Source: an uncultured Sphingobacteriaceae bacterium (GTDB lineage Bacteria; Bacteroidota; Bacteroidia; Sphingobacteriales; Sphingobacteriaceae). From it: 64,000 nt of DNA. Each line of letters starts with the position of its first letter. Positions within the stretch are counted from its first letter, which is position 1. Below, in pieces: positions 1 to 8,788 of the stretch. Location of the stretch: positions 13,379 to 77,378 of the forward strand of contig CAMPKC010000017.1 of assembly GCA_946887045.1 (NCBI GenBank). The letters run 5' to 3'. The translations under genes and the position numbers were made by a program. The notes under the pieces are model-generated. The model saw only the letters and a program-made list of their open reading frames with translations, made no database searches and had not been told where the DNA came from.

Positions 1-1
1 A

Positions 2-328
2 GGCAGACCAAACAGGAGTTCTGTAAATCCAAACAGAACACCTGATGGACGAATAAGCTCTTCCGATCAGGGTAGTTCTGGTGCATCCTCACAACCTTCT
101 TCGACTTCAAGCAGACCGAACAGGCCTTCAAGAACTCAGGAAGCCGCTGCGCCAAGACAACAAACAGCACCTGCACCTCGTCCAGAACCAAGAGAATATT
201 CCCGTCCAGAACGGAGCTCCAGTCCTGCGCCTTCGTCATCGGGTAGTAGTTCTGGTGGGGGAAGTTCAAATGGAAGCTCGTCCGGCGGAAGTTCATCCGG
301 AAGCAGACCTTCAAGAGGCGGCAGATAA
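2..328 (+). CDS. C-terminal part of a Ser/Gly/Pro/Arg-rich protein (partial)
   Basis: An open frame enters from the left edge and stops with TAA at 326-328, leaving 108 codons. The visible part is low-complexity: Ser, Pro, Arg, Asn and Gln first, then a Ser/Gly-rich run that ends in Arg-Gly-Gly-Arg. No folded domain is visible and the N-terminus lies outside the window, so no function can be given. The next gene begins 26 bp later on the same strand and is an outer-membrane barrel, so an envelope-associated product in the same operon is plausible. This is an inference from context only. Confidence 0.6.
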   Translation, partial: GRPNRSSVNPNRTPDGRISSSDQGSSGASSQPSSTSSRPNRPSRTQEAAAPRQQTAPAPRPEPREYSRPERSSSPAPSSSGSSSGGGSSNGSSSGGSSSGSRPSRGGR

Positions 329-354
329 CCTGATTAGACACACACTGAAACATT

Positions 355-1884
355 ATGAAATTTAAGAATTTAATATTTCTTACGGGCATGCTATTGCCTG
401 TAACTTCAAGCTATGCCCAATATGCAGAAGATGCTTTACGGTTTTCGCAAACCGAGCAGGGAGCCACTGCCAGATTTAAGGCTTTAGGAGGTGCTCAAAC
501 TGCTTTAGGCGGCGATGCCAGTTCATTAGCCTCCAATCCGGCTGGCTTGGGATTATTCACCAGATCTGAACTAAGTTTCACCCCTGATATTTCAAACAGT
601 ACTATTAAGAGTAATTATTTAAATTCGAGCTCGAGCATCCAAAAAGACCGTGCTGGAATAAACCAGGTTGGTGTAGTTTTCTACAATCCTACAAGAAAAT
701 ATAATAGTTCGGATGTTTCTTCAGGATGGCTTAGCTTTAACTTTGGAATAGCGTACAATAAAACCAACAACTTTAATTCCACTACAGAGTACGGCGGTGT
801 AAATCCCAGAAGTTCATTTGGCGACTATATGAGTGATCTGGCATCAAACCCTGATGATTTATTAGCGACAGCAGGTTATGATAGTCATTTAATTGAGCTG
901 GATCAACCTTCAGGCACATACTTTCCTATCACAGATGTAAATAACAATCAGGTGAACACTGTTTTCCGATCTGGCGGTCAGTCGGAAGTGAACTTTTCTT
1001 TAGGAGGAAATTACAGCAACAATTTTTATCTGGGAGCTTCCTTAGGTATTGCATCTATTAATTTCAACGCAGATAGGGAGTACATTGAATCCGGACTAAC
1101 ATTAGATCAGGCTGCTATAGACCAACAAGGCCTGACTGTTTACAATGAAACTAAGCCATATTTAGATGCCGCCTTTAGACTATCTTATCAATCCAATCAG
1201 GAAACACAGGGAACTGGTGTTAATGCCAAGCTTGGATTTATTTATCGACCAAGCCCTAACGTTAGGTTTGGGATGAGCTTTATTTCACCAACCTGGTACA
1301 CGATAACCGAAAGTTTTTCAGAAACACTTAATACCCGTTTTAATAAATCTAATGGACAAACAGAAACGTTTAATAGTGACGAAGAAATTTACGATTCAGA
1401 TTACTCCTTAAGAACTCCTTATCGATTTAATGGAGGACTCGCAGTTATCGTAACTAACTTCGGTTTGCTTACCGGCGATATTGAATATGTTGATTATGCT
1501 TCCATTCATTTTTCCTCGGACGAGCGAGAAGCATCTAACAATACTAACCGGGATATCAGGGACTTATACAAAGGTGCAGTAAATCTTAAAGTTGGTGCTG
1601 AAATAAAACTTAATCCTTTGATGCTTAGAGCTGGTTATTCTACGAATGGAAATCCGTATCAAAATGGCAGTTATACCACAAACACTATTTCTACAGGAAT
1701 AGGATATAGAGTAAATAATCTCTCGTTTGATTTAACCTATTCAAACTTATCCTCGAACTATACAACAAGCCCGTATCTTCTTTCGCAAGATTACAGATAC
1801 TACAGTTCAACAGGCAGCGGCGAATCCGCAGAAATTCAAAGTAGAAGAAGTAATATTTTTGCGACAGTTGGATTGAGATTTTAA
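355..1884 (+). CDS. Outer-membrane beta-barrel protein, OmpP1/FadL (PorV-like) family
   Basis: The 509-residue protein starts with a clear signal peptide (hydrophobic core followed by SSYAQ, cleavage near residue 21). The mature start, with AEDALRFSQTEQGATARFKALGGAQTALGGDASSLASNPAGLG split over residues 23-65, is the Gly/Ala-rich opening typical of FadL/PorV barrels. The rest alternates short polar loops with aromatic beta strands and ends in GLRF, a terminal aromatic beta signal. Members import hydrophobic compounds or act in type IX secretion; automatic annotation often calls this subgroup hemin receptor. The substrate is unknown. It follows the low-complexity gene by 26 bp and is followed by a perfect inverted repeat. 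Confidence 0.8.
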   Translation: MKFKNLIFLTGMLLPVTSSYAQYAEDALRFSQTEQGATARFKALGGAQTALGGDASSLASNPAGLGLFTRSELSFTPDISNSTIKSNYLNSSSSIQKDRAGINQVGVVFYNPTRKYNSSDVSSGWLSFNFGIAYNKTNNFNSTTEYGGVNPRSSFGDYMSDLASNPDDLLATAGYDSHLIELDQPSGTYFPITDVNNNQVNTVFRSGGQSEVNFSLGGNYSNNFYLGASLGIASINFNADREYIESGLTLDQAAIDQQGLTVYNETKPYLDAAFRLSYQSNQETQGTGVNAKLGFIYRPSPNVRFGMSFISPTWYTITESFSETLNTRFNKSNGQTETFNSDEEIYDSDYSLRTPYRFNGGLAVIVTNFGLLTGDIEYVDYASIHFSSDEREASNNTNRDIRDLYKGAVNLKVGAEIKLNPLMLRAGYSTNGNPYQNGSYTTNTISTGIGYRVNNLSFDLTYSNLSSNYTTSPYLLSQDYRYYSSTGSGESAEIQSRRSNIFATVGLRF

Positions 1885-1901
1885 GATTCATCCCATAGCA
1901 A

Positions 1902-1940
1902 TTAACAAGAGAGAAAGAAAGACGCATTCTCTCTTGTTAA
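1902..1940 (+). terminator. Perfect 14-bp hairpin after the outer-membrane protein gene
   Basis: The arms 1902-1915 and 1927-1940 are exact reverse complements (arm TTAACAAGAGAGAA) around an 11-nt loop, 18 bp after the stop codon. There is no long T tract afterwards. The position makes it a likely transcription end or mRNA-stabilising hairpin. Confidence 0.6.
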
Positions 1941-2147
1941 ATCAAGCTATAACCAAGAACTTTTATCAGCATTTAGGATTACACAAGTCGTATCCATCTC
2001 AAAAGCAATCTTCGACCGTTTGCTCTCTATTTTAAATTGAAATAGCGTCGCAGGGTCAAAACCAATCATGTTTTACTATGTTGTTAAGGTATTAAATATC
2101 TTCAGCAAAATGTATAACCCAATGCCGGCCCTTTATTCTAGAGATAA

Positions 2148-2507
2148 ATGAATACTATTCTACTCATAGAAGACGACGAAGCAATACGAAACGTCATTTA
2201 CGAAGCATTAGTCAATTATAAAGTAATAGCCACCGAGGATACACGCGATATTTTGGCATTAATAGCTGAACACAAGCCTGACCTTGTTTTAATGGATTAT
2301 ATTTTACCCAATATAAACGGGGGTGAACTTTGTCATCTTATAAAAACTAACCCTGAAACCGCCGGTTTGCCTGTAATCATAATTTCCGGATACCCACGTG
2401 TTTTATACTCATTAGGGTCTTACGGTTGCGATGCAATTTTAGAAAAACCATTCGATCTATCTGAACTCCTGGAAACTATCGGAAAGTTTGACCCTATTAC
2501 CGAATAA
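2148..2507 (+). CDS. Single-domain response regulator (receiver only)
   Basis: The 119 residues form one CheY-like receiver domain with no output domain. The acidic pocket is D9/D10, the phosphoacceptor is D50 in LVLMDY, the switch residue is S80 and the conserved lysine is K100 in EKPF, so it should be phosphorylatable. Such stand-alone receivers relay phosphate or bind a partner protein. No histidine kinase lies beside it; the only kinase-like gene in the window (60.5 kb) lacks an ATPase domain. It is monocistronic, between a terminator-like hairpin upstream and the convergent ligD gene. Confidence 0.88.
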   Translation: MNTILLIEDDEAIRNVIYEALVNYKVIATEDTRDILALIAEHKPDLVLMDYILPNINGGELCHLIKTNPETAGLPVIIISGYPRVLYSLGSYGCDAILEKPFDLSELLETIGKFDPITE

Positions 2508-2535
2508 ATTCGGCCACAGCGACGTGCAGACGCAG

Positions 2536-2559
2536 CTATCGCAGAACGGTACGCGATAG
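2536..2559. terminator. Hairpin between convergent genes
   Basis: CTATCGC (2536-2542) pairs with GCGATAG (2553-2559) around a 10-nt loop. It lies between the stop codons of the receiver gene and ligD. It has no T tract, so its terminator role is inferred from position. Confidence 0.4.
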
Positions 2560-2580
2560 ATTGTTACTAGTGTATTGATT

Positions 2581-5259
2581 TTACCCAAACACATTTTTAG
2601 CTTTTATCACTGCTTGTTCTAAATCGATTCCCTCGCCCATTACTCCGGTAAACAGATCACCTTCTGCGCGCAGCCGTTCTACGGCATTAAAAATATTGAA
2701 GTCACTCATTTTTAGGCCAGCTTTTACTTCTTCCCAATGCAGCGGCATCGAAACGGTGGCACCAGGCTTAGGCCTTAATGAGTAAGGGCCGGCAATAGTT
2801 GCCTGCGGACGGTTTTGTAAAAAATCAAGGTACATTTTCCCACCTCGCTTTGATGTCAGCCGTTCGATACTGGTAAACCCGGGGATCTGTTTATGGACTA
2901 TTGTCGCCAGCATCCTGGCAAACATCTGAGATTGGTCATAGGTATATTTGGCCCCCATTGGTATATAAATATGCAGCCCGGTCGAACCGGATGTTTTACA
3001 AAAGGAAGGAACTTCAATCTGATCAAGTACTGTTTTAAGTACCCGTGCAGCTTCGATAACCTGGTTAAAAGTATTTTTGTCGGGATCCAGATCAATGATA
3101 CACCAATCTGGATGATCAGGCGCATGTACAGTGCTTAACCACGGATTCATTTCTATACACCCTAAAGATGCCATATATAACAAACTAGCCTCATCCGTGC
3201 ACAACATAAATTCTTTATCGTGCCCTTCCCTATTGCTTTCATACGGATAAGTAGCTATCCAATCCGGCACTTTGCCGCGAACGTTCTTTTGGTAAAAACT
3301 CGTCCCATTTATACCGTTTGGGAACCTGTTTAATGATTGCGGACGATCTCTCAAATATGGCACAATAAAAGGTGCAACCTGATAATAATAGTTCAGCATA
3401 TCACGTTTAGTTACCTTTTCTTCAGGCCAGTAAAGTTTACTTAGATTGGTAAATTTTATTTCGTGCCCATCGATTTTTCTTACCTGGGTTTCTTCACTTG
3501 GATTTAAGAGAGTTTTTCTTGTTTTAGTTTTCGGTGGATTAAGAACTTTCCGCTTTACAAAATCGTGATCTTCTTGAATTACCGCCGGCGTATGAGCGGG
3601 AATTTCCCTGGTAACCTCATCCGCTTTTTTATCTTCACGCAAGCCTTTAAAGGACGGATGACGCATAACTCCGTCTTTAGTCATTTCCCTAAAACTGACC
3701 TCCCCAACTAACTTTGGCTTTACCCACGTGGCTTTTGCCTTTGGCGGATTAGGTCTGAAACGAGAGGGTTTATTAAAATCCGGAATTATTTTAAAGGGAC
3801 ATTCATTGGTTTTTAGGGGCTTTAGCTTTTCTAATATTTCTGTCTGGAGCTTATCGCTAAAACCTGTACCCACAGGCCCAATATATCTAAGTTCATTATT
3901 CTCATACACTCCCATAAGCAATGCGCTAAACTTTTTGCGGCCGTTTTCATTATTGGTATAACCGCAAATTATTGCCTCCTGCCTGGTTTCGGTTTTTATT
4001 TTAAGCCATTCTTTTGATCGTATATCAGGAGTGTATAGGCTGTTCGCTTTTTTTGCAATAATTCCTTCCAGGCCCATTTTATCAGCAGCAGCAAAGAAAT
4101 CGGTTCCGCTGGCGTCAAATAATTTACTTAACTGAATCTTATCGTTTTGCTCCGGCACAACACTATTCAGAATCTGGCGCCGTCCGACTAATGGTATGTT
4201 TGTTAAGTCTTTTCCCTCCAGCCACAATACATCGAATATGTAAAACACTAATTCTCCGTCCGCTTCACTTCGCCAGTTTTGAAGGGCGCTAAAATCGGCC
4301 ATTCCCTTATCGTTTAACACTACAATTTCGCCATCAAAAACTGCATTAATTTTCCATTTCTCAAGTTCCTGATAAATAGAGTAAAATTTATCATTAAATG
4401 ACTTACTGTTGCGGGAACTGAGCTCAACATCCCCATTATTTAAGAAGGCTAATGCGCGATAACCATCCCATTTAACTTCGTAGACCCAATCGGGATCGTC
4501 AAATGGTTCATCAACCAAAGTTGCCAGCATTGGCTTAATTCCTGCTGGAAATTTTGACTTATTCGCTCGCTTTAATAAAGCTGAGATATCAACTGTGGAT
4601 ATCTCAGCATCGGTTCTTAAAGATTTTTTTGACGATTTTTGGGACTTTTTGTCTTCCTTATTACTGTTCCAGATATTCTTACTGGTTTTTGCGACTTTCT
4701 CGATCGTAAGTCCTGACACAACAGACTTATTCTTTTTTAAGACATCGTCGGCTCTCGCATATTTATCATCAATTTTCATCAGCAACCAGCTATTTTCACC
4801 ACTTCCAGAGGCCTTTACGAGAGCAAATTCTCCCTTTAGCTTTTTGCCGTGCAGGATAAATTTAAACTTGCCACTAAGTAAGCCATGAAGGAGGTGTTTT
4901 TCCTGATCCATTTTACTCTTGCCTTCAAAATCTGCCGGTTCAAATGTTCCTTCATCCCAAACGAGTACGGTTCCGCCACCATATTGGCCTTCAGGGATAA
5001 TACCTTCGAATAAACGATAATCGAACGGATGGTCTTCTACCATCATGGCCAGTCGTTTAACATGGGCATCAGTTGAGGGTCCTTTCGGCACTGCCCAGCT
5101 TTTAAGCACACCGTCCATCTCCAGTCGAAAATCATAGTGAATGTGTGATGCATGGTGCAACTGCACCACGAAACGAAGTTCGTCGGATAGATTTTTTCCA
5201 CCGGTTGGTTCTGGTGTGATTTCGAAACTGCGTTTCTGTCTGTATTTTTCGAGAGCCAT
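2581..5259 (-). CDS. ligD: DNA ligase D (phosphoesterase-ligase-polymerase)
   Basis: ATP-dependent ligase of bacterial non-homologous end joining, with three domains in the order phosphoesterase, ligase, polymerase. Counted from the chosen start, the phosphoesterase shows H35, H41, D43, R45 and H77 (LHHASHIHYDFRLE). The ligase has the adenylated lysine K263 in YEVKWDGY. The primase-like polymerase has the metal-binding DLDPD at D723-D727. The linker near residues 195-220 is Lys/Ser-rich. I chose the ATG at 5259 (MALEKYRQKR), which matches the family N-terminus; the longer frame would start at a TTG at 5298. No ku gene is present in this window. The next minus-strand gene upstream is a DUF3606 mini-protein. 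Confidence 0.95.
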   Translation of the reverse strand: MALEKYRQKRSFEITPEPTGGKNLSDELRFVVQLHHASHIHYDFRLEMDGVLKSWAVPKGPSTDAHVKRLAMMVEDHPFDYRLFEGIIPEGQYGGGTVLVWDEGTFEPADFEGKSKMDQEKHLLHGLLSGKFKFILHGKKLKGEFALVKASGSGENSWLLMKIDDKYARADDVLKKNKSVVSGLTIEKVAKTSKNIWNSNKEDKKSQKSSKKSLRTDAEISTVDISALLKRANKSKFPAGIKPMLATLVDEPFDDPDWVYEVKWDGYRALAFLNNGDVELSSRNSKSFNDKFYSIYQELEKWKINAVFDGEIVVLNDKGMADFSALQNWRSEADGELVFYIFDVLWLEGKDLTNIPLVGRRQILNSVVPEQNDKIQLSKLFDASGTDFFAAADKMGLEGIIAKKANSLYTPDIRSKEWLKIKTETRQEAIICGYTNNENGRKKFSALLMGVYENNELRYIGPVGTGFSDKLQTEILEKLKPLKTNECPFKIIPDFNKPSRFRPNPPKAKATWVKPKLVGEVSFREMTKDGVMRHPSFKGLREDKKADEVTREIPAHTPAVIQEDHDFVKRKVLNPPKTKTRKTLLNPSEETQVRKIDGHEIKFTNLSKLYWPEEKVTKRDMLNYYYQVAPFIVPYLRDRPQSLNRFPNGINGTSFYQKNVRGKVPDWIATYPYESNREGHDKEFMLCTDEASLLYMASLGCIEMNPWLSTVHAPDHPDWCIIDLDPDKNTFNQVIEAARVLKTVLDQIEVPSFCKTSGSTGLHIYIPMGAKYTYDQSQMFARMLATIVHKQIPGFTSIERLTSKRGGKMYLDFLQNRPQATIAGPYSLRPKPGATVSMPLHWEEVKAGLKMSDFNIFNAVERLRAEGDLFTGVMGEGIDLEQAVIKAKNVFG

Positions 5260-5359
5260 ATAAACACGATTCCAAGCCCCGGGAATTAATCCAGACAATG
5301 AGACAGGTTAAAACACGTTTCCTTAAAAACGGGCAGGATATATTGGGGCCGAGCGCCTA

Positions 5360-5539
5360 CTATTTGTTTTTATCTTTAATATACTTTTCAATTACCTTAC
5401 GGTCATTGGATCCTGTGGCCCGTTTAGCACCACCAATTGCCTGGCTGCTTACTCCAAGCTTTTCGGCCAAATATTTTACCTCATATTCCTGAGAAGAGTT
5501 CACTTCCCTCCGCTCAGTCTTTGATCCTCTTGCTGCCAT
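5360..5539 (-). CDS. DUF3606-like small protein
   Basis: A 59-residue frame starts at ATG 5539 and stops at 5360. It contains EYEVKYLAEKLGVSSQAI and ends in a Lys-rich tail, resembling DUF3606 proteins: an acidic/polar start, an E-V-x-Y/W segment, then a helix-turn-helix-like stretch with GVS. The function of the family is unknown; the fold suggests nucleic-acid binding. It sits about 100 bp upstream of ligD on the same strand and could be co-transcribed with it. It is easily missed because of its size. The family assignment rests on pattern recall, not a search. Confidence 0.6.
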   Translation of the reverse strand: MAARGSKTERREVNSSQEYEVKYLAEKLGVSSQAIGGAKRATGSNDRKVIEKYIKDKNK

Positions 5540-5624
5540 AATAGATGTTTTAGTTTATAGGTAACTTTTTAACATCCAAAAAAGGAAGATAGTTTTAAGA
5601 GAATGCAGGCGATAAGAATTTTGA

Positions 5625-7472
5625 TCAGACTTTAACAGGTACGGCAGCTTCAGTTCCAGCCAAACCCTTACCCGCCACCAGCAATTCTGCGGTGATAGTT
5701 TTAGTGTATGCTTTTATTTCTTCCTTAAATTCTTGTACCGAAGCGCCTGAGCGAATTTCCTCTAATCGTTTTTCCCAGCTACCTGTTAACTCGGCCTGTG
5801 CAATTTTTTTATCTTTCACCACTTCAAAAACAGCTAAACCCTTGCCCGAAGGAACCAGATTCTTCTTCTCACGAATAATATATTCACGTTTTATAAGTGT
5901 TTCGATAATAGACGCCCGGGTGGCCGGAGTTCCTAATCCACCATCTTTCATCGCATATCGCAGCTCTTCATCCTCAATTTCTTTCCCTGCAGTTTCAAGT
6001 GCTTTTAACAAACTGGCTTCATTAAATAAGGGTTTAGGTTTGGTTTGCTTTTCCAGAAGAGCCTTACTTTCAACAGGAAGCTGTTCTCCGGCATCTACTT
6101 TTGGCAAGGTTGCATTCTCTTCCTCTGTTTTCTCATCGTCAGTCTCATTATAAACTGATCGCCAGCCCGCTGAACGTATTACAGTTCCATTCGCCACAAA
6201 CTTAGTCCCCGATTCGATACTTATTTTGGTAAGGTCTTTAATACATTCTTTATGGAAGGCCTCCAACATCCGGCCTACCACCATGTTATATACCGCTTGC
6301 TTATCCTCAGACAAATAATTCGGAGTTTCGCCTGTCGGCAGTATTGCATGGTGATCGGTCACCTTTTTAGCGTTCACGCTGCGTTTGTTCAAGGGATTAG
6401 TGCTGAGAAATTCTGCCTGCTTACCAAAGTCGGGGTGGCTGCGAAGCTTTTCTATCAACTGCGGAACTCCTGCAAAAACATCATCTCCAATATATCTGCT
6501 TCCTGTGCGGGGATACGAGATTAGTTTACCCTCATAAAGGTTTTGAAGAATATTTAAAGTTTGATCGGCTGTGTATCCTTTACGTTTATTAGCCTCTTGT
6601 TGCAAACTGCTTAGATCGTGCAACAAAGGAGGTGGTTCTTTCTTTGTCTTAGCTTCTACACTGATAATATTTCCACCGGTTGCAAAACCAGACGCAACGT
6701 CCTGCACTTTATCAAATACTTCCTGCGCTTTTTCTTTATCCTTATAATTTTCGACTGAAATTGCTTTGAAGAGCTGTCCGTTTTTTGATAGTTGTATGCT
6801 TATCTGATAAAATATTTGCGGAACAAAGTTCTTGATTTCAAGATAACGAGCGCAGATCATCGCCAGAGTTGGAGTTTGAACGCGTCCCAAAGAAAGAACA
6901 GAACGGTTCCCGGCTGAAATACTTAAAGCCTGGGTGGCATTCATGCCTACAAGCCAGTCAGACTCAGAACGGCAATGTGCCGAATAGAATAAGGTATCAT
7001 AATCGGTTCCGGGCTTTAAATTTCTAAAGCCATCTTTTATCGCCTGATCGGTTTGGGATGAGATCCATAAACGCCTGAAAGGCTTTTTACATTTGAGATA
7101 ATAATATATGTAGCGGAAAATCAACTCGCCTTCACGCCCCGCATCGGTTGCTACGATAATTTCTGTTGCAGAATCGAATAAGTTTTTAATCGTATCCAGT
7201 TGCTTACGCACCGCCGGATCCTCAACGATACCATCCTTGGTTTTAATTTTGCGGACGGCAAGTTTAAATTTCTGCGGAAGCATAGGCAAATGCTGAACGC
7301 GCCATCCATAAAAACCATAATCCTGAGGCGGTGCAAGTTGCAAGAGATGCCCGAATGCCCATGTGAACGAATAGTTTTTGCCTTCGATGTATCCATCTTT
7401 TTTTATTGTAGCTCCAAACACTTTGGCCAATTCTCGCGCTACAGAAGGTTTTTCAGCAATAACAACTTTCAT
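5625..7472 (-). CDS. topB: DNA topoisomerase III (type IA)
   Basis: A 615-residue type IA topoisomerase that relaxes or decatenates DNA by single-strand passage. The Toprim domain opens with VVIAEKPSVARELAK (catalytic E7) and has the acidic motif ATDAGREGE (D110, E114). The active-site tyrosine is Y320 in LISYPRTGSRYI. The length and the absence of C-terminal zinc fingers fit TopB rather than TopA. It starts 42 bp after the stop of the WalJ-like gene on the same strand, so the two may be co-transcribed. A DNA-repair neighbour (ligD) lies downstream. Confidence 0.95.
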   Translation of the reverse strand: MKVVIAEKPSVARELAKVFGATIKKDGYIEGKNYSFTWAFGHLLQLAPPQDYGFYGWRVQHLPMLPQKFKLAVRKIKTKDGIVEDPAVRKQLDTIKNLFDSATEIIVATDAGREGELIFRYIYYYLKCKKPFRRLWISSQTDQAIKDGFRNLKPGTDYDTLFYSAHCRSESDWLVGMNATQALSISAGNRSVLSLGRVQTPTLAMICARYLEIKNFVPQIFYQISIQLSKNGQLFKAISVENYKDKEKAQEVFDKVQDVASGFATGGNIISVEAKTKKEPPPLLHDLSSLQQEANKRKGYTADQTLNILQNLYEGKLISYPRTGSRYIGDDVFAGVPQLIEKLRSHPDFGKQAEFLSTNPLNKRSVNAKKVTDHHAILPTGETPNYLSEDKQAVYNMVVGRMLEAFHKECIKDLTKISIESGTKFVANGTVIRSAGWRSVYNETDDEKTEEENATLPKVDAGEQLPVESKALLEKQTKPKPLFNEASLLKALETAGKEIEDEELRYAMKDGGLGTPATRASIIETLIKREYIIREKKNLVPSGKGLAVFEVVKDKKIAQAELTGSWEKRLEEIRSGASVQEFKEEIKAYTKTITAELLVAGKGLAGTEAAVPVKV

Positions 7473-7513
7473 ATTCTGATTGTGGTTAATTGTAATTCTT
7501 AAATATTATTGAG

Positions 7514-8347
7514 TTAAAACAGAGAGTATTGCGATTCAATATTTCTCATCGGCCTTCCGGAACTGATACTAATGCCAGAATCAGAGCCAATTTTATACAG
7601 CTTCGATTCTTCATATCTTGAAGCAACAATTACTTCAGTATCTCCTGCCTGACTTGTAAATAATTGCTCAACCAGCTTTGGGCAATTATTATCTTTTGAA
7701 AGGTGAGATAATAATAAGTGACTCATAAACGAAGGTTTATGTGCGGTAAACATTTCAAAAGCCTGTTTATTCGATAAATGACCTTTACCGCCTCGAATCC
7801 GTTTTTTAAGGTGATACGGATAATTACCGCGTTCTAAAAGCACATCATCATAGTTCGCCTCTAGAAAAGCTGCATGACATTGTTTAAAATGATCAACCAG
7901 CCGATCGCATACAGAACCAATATCAGTGAAAACCCCAACACTTATGTTATTACATTTGATAATGAAACTGTGAGGCTCTACCGCATCATGAAATTTAGAA
8001 AAAGCGGATACACATAGTTCACCGATCATAGTATCCTGGTGTTCTTTAAAATGCCTTATCAAATGAGGCTCCAACGTAAGACTTCCGTGCTGTAATGTTC
8101 CGGGGGTGATGTATACCGGAATCTGGTACTTTTTTGCAAGCACAGGTATCCCCCGGATATGATCATGATGTTCATGAGAAACAAAAATCGCTTTCACTTT
8201 CTGCATGGACAACCCAAGTCGTAACATCCGTTTTTCAGTTTCCCGACAGGATATTCCGGCATCAACCAAAACTGCATCATACTGATTAGCAACATAATAA
8301 CAGTTACCGTTACTTCCTGAATTTAGTGATGCTATACTTAAGGACAT
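7514..8347 (-). CDS. MBL-fold metallo-hydrolase, WalJ/YycJ-like
   Basis: A metallo-beta-lactamase-fold hydrolase of the YycJ/WalJ group, related to nucleases of the RNase Z/J superfamily. It opens with MSLSIASLNSGSNGNCYYV, the typical start of this family (SGSxGN), and carries the zinc motif VSHEHHDHIRGI. I chose the ATG at 8347; the frame stays open to 8515, but the extra residues do not resemble the family and the -7-like box TATCTTTC (8354-8361, minus) lies 6 nt before this ATG. Characterised homologues are exonucleases or influence mismatch repair and cell-wall signalling. The substrate is not evident here. Confidence 0.85.
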   Translation of the reverse strand: MSLSIASLNSGSNGNCYYVANQYDAVLVDAGISCRETEKRMLRLGLSMQKVKAIFVSHEHHDHIRGIPVLAKKYQIPVYITPGTLQHGSLTLEPHLIRHFKEHQDTMIGELCVSAFSKFHDAVEPHSFIIKCNNISVGVFTDIGSVCDRLVDHFKQCHAAFLEANYDDVLLERGNYPYHLKKRIRGGKGHLSNKQAFEMFTAHKPSFMSHLLLSHLSKDNNCPKLVEQLFTSQAGDTEVIVASRYEESKLYKIGSDSGISISSGRPMRNIESQYSLF

Positions 8348-8467
8348 GAGGGTGAAAGATAGGAATTTTGCCGGCACCTGTTCGCATAAGTTTATAACAT
8401 ACTTACCCAATTTCTCAACAGTGCCTTTTATAAAAACCATAATAATTGCAAATAATTGCAATATAAT

Positions 8468-8498
8468 TTTGCGATTATCATAAATATTCCTATCTTTA
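8468..8498 (+). promoter_or_regulatory. Bacteroidota-type promoter, unit 1
   Basis: TTTG at 8468-8471 is followed, 19 nt later, by TATCTTTA at 8491-8498, close to the Bacteroidota consensus TTTG / TAnnTTTG. A 7-bp inverted repeat (TTAGTTT/AAACTAA, 8496-8511) overlaps the expected start site. No gene follows before the hairpin at 8526. Confidence 0.5.
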
Positions 8499-8525
8499 GT
8501 TTCCAAACTAACCAAATACAGCCTT

Positions 8526-8557
8526 AAACCTTGTCATTCCGACAAGGTTTTTTTTTG
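8526..8557 (+). terminator. Intrinsic terminator, unit 1
   Basis: AAACCTTGTC (8526-8535) pairs with GACAAGGTTT (8541-8550) around a 5-nt loop, followed by a run of T to about 8556. It is a strong plus-strand intrinsic terminator, although no plus-strand gene lies between it and the receiver gene that ends at 2507. Confidence 0.75.
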
Positions 8558-8613
8558 TTTATTTTATTTACATATTCCAAATGTTAAAAAACTGTTAAAT
8601 TTTAACACTTTGC

Positions 8614-8643
8614 TTTGCGGATTTCATATATAACGTATATTTG
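8614..8643 (+). promoter_or_regulatory. Bacteroidota-type promoter, unit 2
   Basis: TTTG (8614-8617), an 18-nt spacer and a perfect TATATTTG -7 box (8636-8643). Transcription would start near 8649, about 20 nt before the second terminator hairpin and 140 nt before the PRC-barrel gene. Confidence 0.55.
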
Positions 8644-8667
8644 CGTCAGGTTTATAATTGGTTAGTT

Positions 8668-8704
8668 AAAAGGTCTTCATTCTCCCCGTTTGAAGACCTT
8701 TTTT
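8668..8704 (+). terminator. Intrinsic terminator / possible attenuator, unit 2
   Basis: The arms 8668-8679 (AAAAGGTCTTCA) and 8691-8702 are exact complements around an 11-nt loop and run into a T tract. The hairpin would end a transcript of only about 55 nt from the promoter just upstream. If read through, it would lie in the 5' leader of the PRC-barrel gene at 8789. Confidence 0.75.
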
Positions 8705-8788
8705 GTTTGATTCATTTTTTCAGTATTTCACTTTACAGGAACAATAATGGTACGTGAGTGTTAGTTTATATAATCATCGATATAAATT

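Noticed and set aside
81..365. Arg/Gln-rich open frame near the left edge
   Set aside because: It is another frame of the Ser/Gly-rich partial gene that ends at 328, and it overlaps the start of the outer-membrane protein gene.
1691..1927. Minus-strand frame over the end of the barrel gene
   Set aside because: Antisense to a well-supported gene and to the terminator-like hairpin; no recognisable protein.
2893..4888. Several plus-strand frames inside ligD
   Set aside because: Antisense shadows of the ligase gene; composition is not protein-like.
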